A stretch of 64,000 bases of DNA. Origin: Pseudomonas sp. P818 (lineage in GTDB: Bacteria > Pseudomonadota > Gammaproteobacteria > Pseudomonadales > Pseudomonadaceae). The DNA is taken from contig NZ_ATKM01000013.1 in NCBI RefSeq assembly GCF_000418555.1, forward strand, positions 180,011-244,010. Reading direction: 5' to 3'. Below, one piece after another: positions 17,698 to 25,903 of the stretch (its first letter is position 1; every line of letters begins with the position of its first letter). A program made the position numbers and the translations under genes. The notes under the pieces are model-generated. The model was not told where the DNA came from. It saw only the letters and a program-made list of their open reading frames with translations, and ran no database searches.

Positions 17698-18641
17698 CGC
17701 GACCATTCGACCTGATGCGCCGCATGCGGGCCGGCGTGGCTTCCTTGCTGCTGCTCAGCGCCACGGGTAGCTACGCCTTGAACACCACCGCCATCGTTGC
17801 CTCGGTGGCCTCGCCCGATTGCTTGGAGTACCGGGTGGTAGGTATCTGCTACTGGCTCTACTGCACCTGGGGAGGATGCACGGTGCGCACCTCTGTCAAG
17901 GTGCGCCACTACATCCCCGATGCGGTCGTCTCCAGCTACAGCAACACGGGCGAGAACCCGTGGGTCGAAGTCCGGGCGATGAGTACGGCCAATCCGTCCG
18001 CCCAAGCGGGGGGCGATGGAACGACGAACGAGGATCACGAAAACAATCTTGCGAAATTCAAGAACGCCGACGTGATCGGCCATCCCGGCGTCGAGGTGTT
18101 CAACCAGTTTGTTTCGTCCTCGGGCTACTTCTGCGAGGGCGCAGGAACGGCATTCATGCCGTATCTGCTCAGCACCTTGGACACGCTTGCCTGGCGCTAC
18201 AACGTGCCCGAGATGGCCTACCCGGAGGCATTGATTCCCGGCATGCGCGAGGTCGGCGCACGCACCACGATGAACCTTTGGGGCAACGTGTATCCCCGCG
18301 GCGGCTTCCTGCACCAGACCGACGACCACAAATCGGGGGCCGTGGTGGCCCAGCGTGCGGGAGATATCGTCACTCGCCGGGGGCAGTTGCACGTGTACCA
18401 GCCGCTGCTTGCCAACGCCCGCGATGGCTACTGGCCCGCCGGCGCGCTGATGGAGGGTGATGCCTCGACTGGCAAGTGGCAGGAACTCACGCCCGTCCTG
18501 TCCTCGTCTTGCACGGTTTTCCCACGCACCGGCTTCCTGACCCAGGCCCAGCAAGGCGACTACGCCTGGGCACTGTGGCGGCCGTATGCCTGCTGCGAAC
18601 GCCGTGGACAGGTGTTCCTTGGAAGCGTTGATTTCCTTTGA
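17694..18641 (+). CDS. TIGR03756-family protein (PFL_4710), TraU-like
   Basis: This 315-residue exported protein has a signal peptide ending near SYALN. The cysteine-rich stretch PDCLEYRVVGICYWLYCTWGG is characteristic of TraU-like proteins, and a C-terminal YACCERRGQVFLG continues the pattern. These cysteines probably form disulfides and need the ICE's DsbA-like protein. TraU-type proteins act in mating-pair stabilisation and DNA transfer in the outer part of the channel; for this family the role is by analogy. It starts in the stop of the previous gene. Confidence 0.88.
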   Translation: MTRPFDLMRRMRAGVASLLLLSATGSYALNTTAIVASVASPDCLEYRVVGICYWLYCTWGGCTVRTSVKVRHYIPDAVVSSYSNTGENPWVEVRAMSTANPSAQAGGDGTTNEDHENNLAKFKNADVIGHPGVEVFNQFVSSSGYFCEGAGTAFMPYLLSTLDTLAWRYNVPEMAYPEALIPGMREVGARTTMNLWGNVYPRGGFLHQTDDHKSGAVVAQRAGDIVTRRGQLHVYQPLLANARDGYWPAGALMEGDASTGKWQELTPVLSSSCTVFPRTGFLTQAQQGDYAWALWRPYACCERRGQVFLGSVDFL

Positions 18642-18650
18642 GGTGCCGCG

Positions 18651-20045
18651 ATGAAGCGTTTCGACTCTATGCAGTTCTCCCCTCCGGCTCGTGGCAAGAG
18701 GATCTGTTTGGCGCTCACCGGCGCGTTGGTTCTGGCAAGCGGCGTGGCCTGGGGCCAACTGGGCTACCAGACCAGCGGCAACGTCATCGGCGATGACGTC
18801 ATGTACTCCATCGGCGGCGGCAGCGCCGTTTCGATGGGTCGCGCAGCCGGCATGCGCTCGCTCGGCGTGGGTGTCGGCTGGAACAGCAATCTGATCTGCG
18901 GTGACATGAGCATCCAGACCACGTTGAAAAATCAGCTCAACGGCGTGACCAATGGCTTTCAGCAGATCATGTCCTCGGTGATCCAGAGTGCTACGAGTGC
19001 TGTGGCCTCCCTGCCGGCGTTGATCATCCAACGGGCTGATCCGGGCCTCTACAACCTGCTCACCAACGGCGTTCTGCAAGCGCGGCTGGATTTCGACCGC
19101 TCGAAGCTGACGTGCCGCGCCATGGCCGAAAAGATGGCCGAAACGGCCGGCGGCCAGCTCGGCTGGAGCCAGATGGCAGAGGGGTTGGCACTGCGCGATG
19201 CTGTTTCGAGCACGGATGCCGTCTCGGCCGTCGAGCAAGCCGAGACGCGCCGTGGCAACGACGGCGTGCCTTGGGTCGGGGGAAGCAATGCCGGCGGCTC
19301 CGGTCAGCCCGCGATCAAGGTGGTCGGCGACGTCACCCGCGCGGGCTACAACCTGGTCAATGGCCGCGGTGTGACCGACACATCGGCAATCGCACCGGCA
19401 AGTTGCGCGAGCCTGTCGTGCCAGACCTGGACCACGCCGCAAGCGGCCGTCGAGTGGGCGACGCGGGTGCTCGGCGAGAAGGAGCAGCGCACCTGCGACG
19501 CCTGCACCAAGACGGAGACGGTGCCCGGCGTCGGGCTGACGCCGCTGATCCAGGATGAGTACGATGCCAAGCTGCAGGCGCTCCAGGACCTGGTCTCCAA
19601 GGCGAAGAACACGACGCCCGAAAACCTGCGCGAGGCCGGCAGCGCGTCGCTGCCCATCACACGCGGAGTGATCGAGGCACTGCGCGACGAGCCGGACCAG
19701 CACCTGCTGTCGCAGCGCCTGGCGTCCGAGGTTGCGCTGGCGTCGGTGCTGGAGAAAGCGCTACTGCTGCAACGCACGCTGCTGACCGGCAAGAAAGAGC
19801 CCAACGTGGCGGCCAACCAGCTCGCCGTGGAAGCTGTGAACCACGAGAGCGACACGCTCGATCGCGAGATCCGCAACCTCAAGACCGAGCTGGAGCTGCG
19901 CCGGGAGCTGGCAAACAATTCGCCCATGGCGATCATCCAGCGCCACGGCACGCGCGCGGCGGGCTCGCGTGGGATCTACGAAGGCGATCCGGTGCCTGAC
20001 CGCCTCGATCAGTTGCAGAAGGGCAATCCGGGAGGCCGGCCATGA
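18651..20045 (+). CDS. TIGR03755-family protein (PFL_4711), TraH-like
   Basis: This 464-residue exported protein has a signal region with its hydrophobic core at about residues 20-35 and cleavage near VAWG-Q. The body contains YQTSGNVIGDDVMYSIGGGSAVSMGRA and a central cysteine-containing part. A long helical C-terminal region (about residues 330-445) has coiled-coil character. This is the TIGR03755 family, which takes the TraH-like position in the block. It is predicted to be periplasmic and to act in mating-pair formation. It begins nine bases after the TraU-like gene and overlaps the next start by ATGA. Confidence 0.88.
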   Translation: MKRFDSMQFSPPARGKRICLALTGALVLASGVAWGQLGYQTSGNVIGDDVMYSIGGGSAVSMGRAAGMRSLGVGVGWNSNLICGDMSIQTTLKNQLNGVTNGFQQIMSSVIQSATSAVASLPALIIQRADPGLYNLLTNGVLQARLDFDRSKLTCRAMAEKMAETAGGQLGWSQMAEGLALRDAVSSTDAVSAVEQAETRRGNDGVPWVGGSNAGGSGQPAIKVVGDVTRAGYNLVNGRGVTDTSAIAPASCASLSCQTWTTPQAAVEWATRVLGEKEQRTCDACTKTETVPGVGLTPLIQDEYDAKLQALQDLVSKAKNTTPENLREAGSASLPITRGVIEALRDEPDQHLLSQRLASEVALASVLEKALLLQRTLLTGKKEPNVAANQLAVEAVNHESDTLDREIRNLKTELELRRELANNSPMAIIQRHGTRAAGSRGIYEGDPVPDRLDQLQKGNPGGRP

Positions 20046-20398
20046 GCCCGATGCGTGCGGCCTGGCTGCGCCCGCGCTGGCTGTTCAGCCGGCGCGCAGC
20101 AAAGGCGCTGCTGTGGACGGTGGTACTCGCGGCCGTCGCCGTGTGCGCCAACATCGTTGGCATCTACCTCGTCGGAAGCGTCGCAGGCTGGGAGCGTTGG
20201 CTGGCGGCAGCAGCGGGCTACTTCCTGGTCTGGCGGCTGTGCCTGTACGGCGCGACGGCCTACGGCTGGGTCTGGATGCGTCGCCGACTGCTGGCGCGCG
20301 AGGACGACGCGCAAGCGCGGCGCCGCCTGGTGCGCAGCGAGATCGCCGGCGTCGTTGCCATCGTGGCGCTTGAAGCCAGCCTGTTGATGCAGGGCTGA
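20042..20398 (+). CDS. Small ICE membrane protein of unknown function
   Basis: This 118-residue basic protein has three hydrophobic segments (about residues 25-45, 55-75 and 98-115). It lies between the TraH-like and TraG-like genes and is co-translated with the former by ATGA. A gene of this size and topology is usual at this place in PFGI-1-class ICEs. No domain is recognised. It is probably an accessory subunit of the mating-pair complex in the inner membrane, judged only from its neighbours. Confidence 0.75.
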   Translation: MSPMRAAWLRPRWLFSRRAAKALLWTVVLAAVAVCANIVGIYLVGSVAGWERWLAAAAGYFLVWRLCLYGATAYGWVWMRRRLLAREDDAQARRRLVRSEIAGVVAIVALEASLLMQG

Positions 20399-20413
20399 GG
20401 GGAGATCCGAGCC

Positions 20414-21934
20414 ATGACGCTTTTCGCGACCGACTACCTGGAGTACTACCTGACCCTGGTTTCCTGGATCGTCAACAACGGCATCTGGGCGGTACTGGTA
20501 TCCAGCGGGGTATTCGCACTGCCCTTCGTGGCGATCATCGTGCAGGAATGGCTCAAGGCCCGTGGGGAGGGTGCAGACGAAGGCAATAAGGGCGTGCTCT
20601 CGGCCGCACGCATTGAGAACCGGGTGTTCGTCGCCATCGTGGTCGTGATGTTCGCCGGCATCCCCTTCATCGACGTGGACCTCAACACCATTCAGTACGA
20701 CAGCTCGCGCTCGGCTCAATGCCAGGTCAGCGTGCCGCAGCCCACGGATACCGGCTGGTCCCAGTCCTTCAGCACCATCAACAACCAGAGTGCCAAGGTG
20801 CCGGTCTGGTGGGCATTCATGCACGCGCTCTCGCGCGCCGTCACCAGTGCCTCGGTGGCAGCGATCCCGTGCGGAACAGACCTGCGACAGATGCGCATGG
20901 AGATCGACGCTACCCGCATCAACGACCCGGTGCTGGCTCAGGAAGTGGCCGATTTCACACACGACTGCTACGGGCCAGCACGCGCTAAATTGTTCATGGC
21001 GCGACCGGAGCTGGACGAAGCTCAAATGAACGACGTGACATGGATCGGTTCGAGGTTTTTCACGGACACCGGCGGCTACTACGACAGCTACCGCTCCAGC
21101 ACGGCGCGCGAGTCATGGCCCTATGACGACACTCGCGACGCAGGGCTTGCGCAGGTGGCCAGTGGCGGCGGCTACCCGACTTGCAGGCAGTGGTGGGCCG
21201 ATGGCAGCAACGGCCTGCGAGCACGGCTGCTGAGCCAGGTGGACCCCAGCCTGTTGAATCGCTTGGCGGGCTGGGCCGGGTTCCTCAGCCGTACCGAGGT
21301 GGACGATTCGGTGGTCCGTACCATCGCGTCACCGCGACAGCAGAAGCTCAACCAGGGTTCGGTCTATACCGACTACGGCGGCCAGATCGACAAGACCCTG
21401 CCGAACATCGTGACGCGGGCCACGGGGGACGTAGGAATGGCGGTCGGGGCACTTGCCGCATTCCCTGCCATGGACGTGGTGCGCCAGGCGCTGCCCATGG
21501 TGCTTGCCTTGCTCAAGATGGCGCTGGTCATCTGCATCCCGCTCGTGCTGGTCGTCGGCACCTATGACCTGAAGACGGTCGTCACCGTCAGCGTCGTGCA
21601 GTTCGCGCTGTTCTTCACCGATTTCTGGTTCCAACTCGCTCGCTGGATCGACAGCACCATCCTCGATGCGCTCTATGGGTGGGGCTTCGGCTGGAACCGG
21701 CCGCACACTAACTTCGATCCGCTGGTGGGGTTGAACAATGCCTTTGGCGACCTGCTCCTGATGTTCGTCATGGGCACGATGTTCCTGGTCTTGCCGGGTT
21801 TTTGGCTTGCGAGCCTTACTTGGGTTGGGATTCGGGCTGGACACGTCATCCAAGGGCTTTCGGATGGCAGCAAGAGTGCCGGCCAAGCAGGCGGTAAGGG
21901 CGCTGGGGCCCTTACCGGAGGTAAGCTGAAGTAG
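20414..21934 (+). CDS. TraG N-terminal-domain mating-pair stabilisation protein
   Basis: This 506-residue polytopic membrane protein has hydrophobic segments near residues 10-40, 72-92, 335-385 and 390-410 and a C-terminal pair at about 440-475. A large periplasmic loop between the second and third contains several cysteines. It matches the TraG N-terminal domain proteins that close the TraU-TraH-TraG block of these ICEs. In F-type systems TraG acts in pilus assembly and mating-pair stabilisation; that role is transferred here by homology. It is the last plus-strand gene of this block and converges with the DUF3742 gene. Confidence 0.88.
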   Translation: MTLFATDYLEYYLTLVSWIVNNGIWAVLVSSGVFALPFVAIIVQEWLKARGEGADEGNKGVLSAARIENRVFVAIVVVMFAGIPFIDVDLNTIQYDSSRSAQCQVSVPQPTDTGWSQSFSTINNQSAKVPVWWAFMHALSRAVTSASVAAIPCGTDLRQMRMEIDATRINDPVLAQEVADFTHDCYGPARAKLFMARPELDEAQMNDVTWIGSRFFTDTGGYYDSYRSSTARESWPYDDTRDAGLAQVASGGGYPTCRQWWADGSNGLRARLLSQVDPSLLNRLAGWAGFLSRTEVDDSVVRTIASPRQQKLNQGSVYTDYGGQIDKTLPNIVTRATGDVGMAVGALAAFPAMDVVRQALPMVLALLKMALVICIPLVLVVGTYDLKTVVTVSVVQFALFFTDFWFQLARWIDSTILDALYGWGFGWNRPHTNFDPLVGLNNAFGDLLLMFVMGTMFLVLPGFWLASLTWVGIRAGHVIQGLSDGSKSAGQAGGKGAGALTGGKLK

Positions 21935-21945
21935 CGCGGCGCCGG

Positions 21946-22311
21946 TCAGTCGTCGGTGTACAACTCGTGCGACGTATCGTTGTACAGGTTGGGATCGTAG
22001 CCCGGCGTCTTGCGCAGTTCGGTGAGGTCGGTGAAAGGCCACTCGTCTTCATCCGAGGTATTGGCAGCAGCAGCCCATCCCGCCACCACGACTCCCAACA
22101 ACACGAGTGCGAACCAGAAGGCGACGTAGAGCAGCGCGCCCAGCACAGCCAGCTTGACCGCCCACAGCAGCACTGTGGCACCAACCGAAGGCACCCCTTT
22201 GACCATCAACCAATTCGATACCCGCCGTTCGCCACGCGCATAGGCACGCCATACACGGCCAAATGCGCGGCCGATACGTTCTGCGGTGCTGGTACGAGTT
22301 GTGGTGTTCAT
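21946..22311 (-). CDS. DUF3742-family ICE membrane protein
   Basis: This 121-residue protein begins MNTTTRTSTAERIGRAFGRVWRAYARGE, the typical N-terminus of DUF3742 proteins. It has a central membrane hairpin (about residues 40-85) and an acidic tail ending YDPNLYNDTSHELYTDD. The family occurs almost only in PFGI-1-class ICEs, usually convergent with the TraG-like gene as here. An AGGAGACGACC ribosome binding site precedes the ATG. The function is unknown. Only 11 bases separate it from the opposing gene, and I see no terminator in that gap. Confidence 0.88.
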   Translation of the reverse strand: MNTTTRTSTAERIGRAFGRVWRAYARGERRVSNWLMVKGVPSVGATVLLWAVKLAVLGALLYVAFWFALVLLGVVVAGWAAAANTSDEDEWPFTDLTELRKTPGYDPNLYNDTSHELYTDD

Positions 22312-22395
22312 GGTCGTCTCCTGCTACTGAGGGATGTCTATTCCAGGGTGCTCCACTTCATTCCGTTTCAGGCTTCAATGTGTTTTCTCGCTGCT

Positions 22396-23028
22396 TCAGG
22401 ACGCTTCGTCATCCGGTTCCACCGGGCCCGGGTCGGGTTCCACGCCGATGCGGTAGGTGGCAACGAAACGCGGCCAATCCACATGGTCAACCAGATCGAT
22501 GTCCTCGATGACGCTGACCTTCGCTCCCGCACGCTCGAACAGGGCGATGCTCTTGGCGGGATAGTTGTTGCGCGACGGATAGAGCACTCCGTCGAACAGA
22601 GGTTGGCCGTCGTCGCCGACCATCGCATGCACCTGAGCGGACACCTGCTGCGTGTGCGTGTAGTCGCGGCTGGCCAACTGCTCCAGGTTCAGGCCAAAGT
22701 AGCCCGCCATGACGCTCGGTGCCGTGAGATCGGCCAGAAGCACGTCGGCCACCACCCCTACAGCGCGCACCATCCTGCCCTGGACTTCTTTCAATGCGAT
22801 CGAGCGCTTCGCGTCATCAAGCCACTGATGCTTGTGAAACACCGACTCCATCAACGCCGTGGGCAGGTCGCGCCCCAGGTAGAGCACGCCGTAGGCTCGG
22901 GCCGGGTCGTCGTAGCGATTGGTGCTGCTGCGACCATAGTACAGCGGGCTGCCCCGATAGACGACGCGGCTCACATGCTGGAGCAGTTCACCGGCATCGA
23001 TCAGAAAAGAAGGCAGCTCGTGGTTCAT
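22396..23028 (-). CDS. RES-domain toxin (NAD+-targeting), type II toxin-antitoxin system
   Basis: This 210-residue protein has the RES-domain signature: VYRGSP near residues 22-28, the GVLYLGRDLPTALMESVFH block (Tyr, Glu and His near 50-65) and a later DGVLYPSRN. RES-domain toxins of the Xre-RES/MbcTA type break down NAD+ and arrest growth unless bound by the antitoxin. The gene lies 12 bases downstream of a same-strand gene that is its likely antitoxin. Its place next to the conjugation core suggests that it stabilises the ICE. The 12-residue acidic tail is not typical of the family. Confidence 0.83.
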   Translation of the reverse strand: MNHELPSFLIDAGELLQHVSRVVYRGSPLYYGRSSTNRYDDPARAYGVLYLGRDLPTALMESVFHKHQWLDDAKRSIALKEVQGRMVRAVGVVADVLLADLTAPSVMAGYFGLNLEQLASRDYTHTQQVSAQVHAMVGDDGQPLFDGVLYPSRNNYPAKSIALFERAGAKVSVIEDIDLVDHVDWPRFVATYRIGVEPDPGPVEPDDEAS

Positions 23029-23040
23029 GGCAGTCTCGCT

Positions 23041-23667
23041 TCAATGCACCTGAACGCCCAGCACGTTAAACACGGCCTCGGCCACGGCGTCGATCGTGCC
23101 ATGCGTCACCGCATCCACCGGCGAGCGACCGCCCAAGCCTTCGAGCGGTTCGGACAGTGCGCGGTAGATCGTCCAGTGATCGATACCCTCGACCTCCTGA
23201 AGCACGGTTTGGGTCAACTGCTGCTTTACCGGGTCGAGCTGCCAGTCGGGCAGCTTCTGACCGCGCGGCCCCACGTTCAGCGCCAGCAGCCGACGCGCGA
23301 GGATGTCCTTGTAGATCTGCTGGCGCGACTTGTCCGCCAGCTTGGCGAACTCCGCGGGCGGCAGGTTGTGCGGCTGGTTGAAGGTTTCCAGTAGCACCGC
23401 ACGGCCTCGCTGGACGTCGGTTTCATTCGGTGCCCAGCGCGTGTCGGCGCGCAGCGCGGCCGCCTTGCGTGCAAGGGCCTGCCCAACGGTCTCCCCCTGC
23501 AAGTTGGCGGGCAGTGTTACCGCTTCCACGCGCTCGTGGACGAACGCCTGCAACTCGGCCGCGAAAGCCGTGGCATCCCGGATTTCGACGGTATCCGCGA
23601 AGCGGCGTACATCTTCCACCGTGACGCGCGGCAGACGGTCGGCAATGAATTCAATGGCAGTGGGCAT
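23041..23667 (-). CDS. Putative antitoxin partner of the RES toxin
   Basis: This 208-residue soluble protein is encoded directly upstream of, and in the same operon as, the RES toxin. The C-terminal part (WTIYRALSEPLEGLGGRSPVDAVTHG) resembles the Xre/MbcA/ParS toxin-binding domain, with the usual L-x-G-x-SP-x-D-x-V motif. The middle segment (AEFAKLADKSRQQIYKDILARRLLAL) looks like a helix-turn-helix. The N-terminal 80 residues are less familiar, which makes it longer than common Xre antitoxins. The start at 23667 is preferred over the ATG at 23673 because GGGAG is correctly spaced only for the former. A consensus promoter lies just upstream. It probably represses that promoter together with the toxin. 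Confidence 0.75.
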   Translation of the reverse strand: MPTAIEFIADRLPRVTVEDVRRFADTVEIRDATAFAAELQAFVHERVEAVTLPANLQGETVGQALARKAAALRADTRWAPNETDVQRGRAVLLETFNQPHNLPPAEFAKLADKSRQQIYKDILARRLLALNVGPRGQKLPDWQLDPVKQQLTQTVLQEVEGIDHWTIYRALSEPLEGLGGRSPVDAVTHGTIDAVAEAVFNVLGVQVH

Positions 23668-23700
23668 GGTCATCTCCCAAGTAGGTTTGAGACAGGTTTC

Positions 23701-23729
23701 ACTCTAGTCGCCTTTGTCGCGTTTGTCAA
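23701..23729 (-). promoter_or_regulatory. Sigma-70-type promoter of the RES toxin-antitoxin operon
   Basis: On the minus strand there is a perfect -35 TTGACA (23729-23724), a 17-bp spacer and a -10 TAGAGT (23706-23701), about 30 bases before the antitoxin ATG. The repeated GACAAA/GACTA pattern in and around the spacer may be an autorepressor site. This is the strongest promoter match I found in the window. Confidence 0.75.
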
Positions 23730-23984
23730 CTTTGACGCCTAGAAAGCAACCTACCCGGCGGAAGCAGCGCCTTCGCAGCATAGACCGAGGCCAGCGCCTG
23801 GTCGCCGTCCAATGCATTCGAGCGGGTTCCACATTGACGGTGGAGCCGCGATCCAGGCCCCGCTATACCGAAACGGTTAAAGGCCAAAGGGTCGAAATGG
23901 CAAGGGAATGGGGTGCAAGGGGAAAGGCCCTACCTCGAAAAGGCCAAAAGGCCTCCCGGTCGGCCCGTCATTAGGACACCTCAC

Positions 23985-25823
23985 ATGCTCTCCCTGTTCC
24001 AGCGAAAACGGCCCCCGGTCGCTGCCGCACCGACGCCATCACCCGTCACCGACCTCCCGAAAGGGCTGCTGCGTCCTGAGTCGGCCGCATCGCTGCTGGC
24101 CACCCCACGCCGGCAGAAGCTGCTGGAGCACATCTGGCAGCGCACGTCGCTCTCACACCGGCAATTCGTCACCCTGTACCGCACGCCCCTGGAACGCTAC
24201 GCCGAACTGGTCCAAGCCTTTCCGGCCTCCGAAGCGCATCACCATGCCTATCCGGGCGGCATGCTCGACCACGGCCTGGAGATCGTGGCCTACAGCCTGA
24301 AACTGCGGCAGTCCCATCTGCTGCCCATCGGTGCCAGTCCCGAAGACCAGGCGGCGCAGTCCGAAGCCTGGACCGCCGCCGTCGCCTATGCTGCGCTGCT
24401 CCACGATATTGGCAAGATCGCCGTCGATCTACACGTCGAACTGGCCGACGGCAGTACTTGGCATCCGTGGCATGGCCCGCTGCACCAGGCGTACCGATTT
24501 CGCTACCGTGACGACCGCGAATACCGCCTGCACAGCGCCGCAACAGGCTTGCTCTATCGCCAACTGCTCGACCGCCACGTCCTGGACTGGCTCAGCGACT
24601 ATCCGGCTCTCTGGGCACCGCTGCTCTATGTGCTGGCCGGTCAGTACGAACATGCCGGTGTACTGGGGGAACTCGTCGTGCAAGCAGACCGGGCGTCGGT
24701 GGCCCAGGAGCTGGGCGGCGATCCGGCGCGCGCCATGGCCGCGCCTAAGCACGCACTGCAACGCAAGCTGCTGGACGGGTTGCGCTACCTGCTCAAGGAA
24801 CAGTTGAAGCTGAACCAGCCGGAAGCCTCCGATGGCTGGCTCACCGAGGATGGTTTGTGGCTGGTGAGCAAGACGGTCTCGGACAAACTGCGCGCACACC
24901 TCCTGTCTCAGGGGATCGATGGCATTCCTGCGAACAACACCGCCGTGTTCAACGTGCTGCAGGACCACGGCATGCTCCAGCCCACCTCGGACGGCAAAGC
25001 GGTCTGGCGCGCGACCGTCACCAGCACGACCGGCTGGTCCCATTCGTTCACCCTGTTGCGTCTCGCTCCCGCGCTGATCTGGGAGTCTGGCGAGCGACCA
25101 GCACCTTTCGCAGGCACGGTAGAGATCGACGCGACGCCCGCAGAAAACGACGCCAGCATGTCGGCTCCCGTGCCAACCGTCTCGGTGAACCCAGCGCAGG
25201 GAGGTCAAGAGCCTCCAATTTGGGAGGACGACAGCACCACCATCGTTTCACCGCCCGCGGCCCAGCCCGTGCCCGACGTCATGGAGGACTTGCTCGCGAT
25301 GGTGGGCTTAGGTGAGTCGGCCGGCGTTGGACAGGATGCCGAAGAGTTCCTCCACCCTCCCGCGCCAGCAACAGCCGCGACGTCCATTCCATCACCTGTA
25401 CCCGCGCCTACGCCTGGGTCATCGGCAACGAAGCCATCCACGGAACAGTTCATGGTTTGGCTGAAGCAGGGAATCACCTCACGACGGCTCATCATCAACG
25501 ACGCGAAGGCGCTCGTGCATACGGTGAATGACACGGCCTACCTGGTCAGCCCGGGTGTGTTCCAACGCTATGCGCAGGAGCATCCCGAAGTGGCCGCGCT
25601 CGCCAAGCAGGAGAATCAACAGGATTGGCAGTGGGTGCAGAAGCGCTTCGAGAAGCTGCAGCTACATCGCAAGCACCCCAATGGCCTGAACATTTGGACC
25701 TGTGAAGTCACGGGCCCGAGGAAGTCCCGCCGACTGCATGGCTACCTCCTTGAAGATGGGTCCTTGGCATTCCCCGAAATACCGCCCAACAATCCCTATC
25801 TTGCTCTGACTCAGGAAGGATGA
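23985..25823 (+). CDS. traI: MobH-family relaxase (TraI, TIGR03760, HD-hydrolase type)
   Basis: This 612-residue relaxase starts conjugal transfer by nicking at oriT. It belongs to the MobH class. The N-terminal TraI_2 domain has HHHAYPGGMLDHGLE (residues 85-99) and the HD pair in LLHDIGK (His140-Asp141), which mark an HD-type metal site in place of the HUH fold. A proline/alanine-rich linker (about residues 400-490) separates a C-terminal helical domain (STEQFMVWLKQGI ... LNIWTCEV) that fits the TIGR03760 C-terminal region. The ATG at 23985 gives the family's usual N-terminus, SLFQRKRP. The 300 bases upstream hold the divergent toxin-antitoxin promoter and short AGGCC repeats. Confidence 0.92.
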   Translation: MLSLFQRKRPPVAAAPTPSPVTDLPKGLLRPESAASLLATPRRQKLLEHIWQRTSLSHRQFVTLYRTPLERYAELVQAFPASEAHHHAYPGGMLDHGLEIVAYSLKLRQSHLLPIGASPEDQAAQSEAWTAAVAYAALLHDIGKIAVDLHVELADGSTWHPWHGPLHQAYRFRYRDDREYRLHSAATGLLYRQLLDRHVLDWLSDYPALWAPLLYVLAGQYEHAGVLGELVVQADRASVAQELGGDPARAMAAPKHALQRKLLDGLRYLLKEQLKLNQPEASDGWLTEDGLWLVSKTVSDKLRAHLLSQGIDGIPANNTAVFNVLQDHGMLQPTSDGKAVWRATVTSTTGWSHSFTLLRLAPALIWESGERPAPFAGTVEIDATPAENDASMSAPVPTVSVNPAQGGQEPPIWEDDSTTIVSPPAAQPVPDVMEDLLAMVGLGESAGVGQDAEEFLHPPAPATAATSIPSPVPAPTPGSSATKPSTEQFMVWLKQGITSRRLIINDAKALVHTVNDTAYLVSPGVFQRYAQEHPEVAALAKQENQQDWQWVQKRFEKLQLHRKHPNGLNIWTCEVTGPRKSRRLHGYLLEDGSLAFPEIPPNNPYLALTQEG

Positions 25824-25836
25824 CGCGATTCGGGCA

Positions 25837-25867
25837 TTGATCGCCACCGTCGTTTGGCGACGATCAA
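25837..25867. terminator. Possible bidirectional hairpin between convergent genes
   Basis: TTGATCGCCA and TGGCGACGATCAA can pair with a small bulge around a CCGTCGTT loop. It lies between the stop codons of the relaxase and the UvrA-like gene, which face each other. No T-run follows, so termination is only a suggestion. Confidence 0.4.
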
Positions 25868-25903
25868 TACCCCGCGAAAGCTGGCAACATTTGGCGAACT
25901 GAG

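Noticed and set aside
17631..19703. Long open frame on the minus strand opposite the TraU/TraH-like genes
   Set aside because: It is the antisense shadow of GC-rich coding DNA; both plus-strand genes have recognisable families, signal peptides and ribosome binding sites.
21967..23394. Plus-strand open frame across the DUF3742 gene and the toxin-antitoxin genes
   Set aside because: It runs opposite three well-supported minus-strand genes and has no recognisable protein features.
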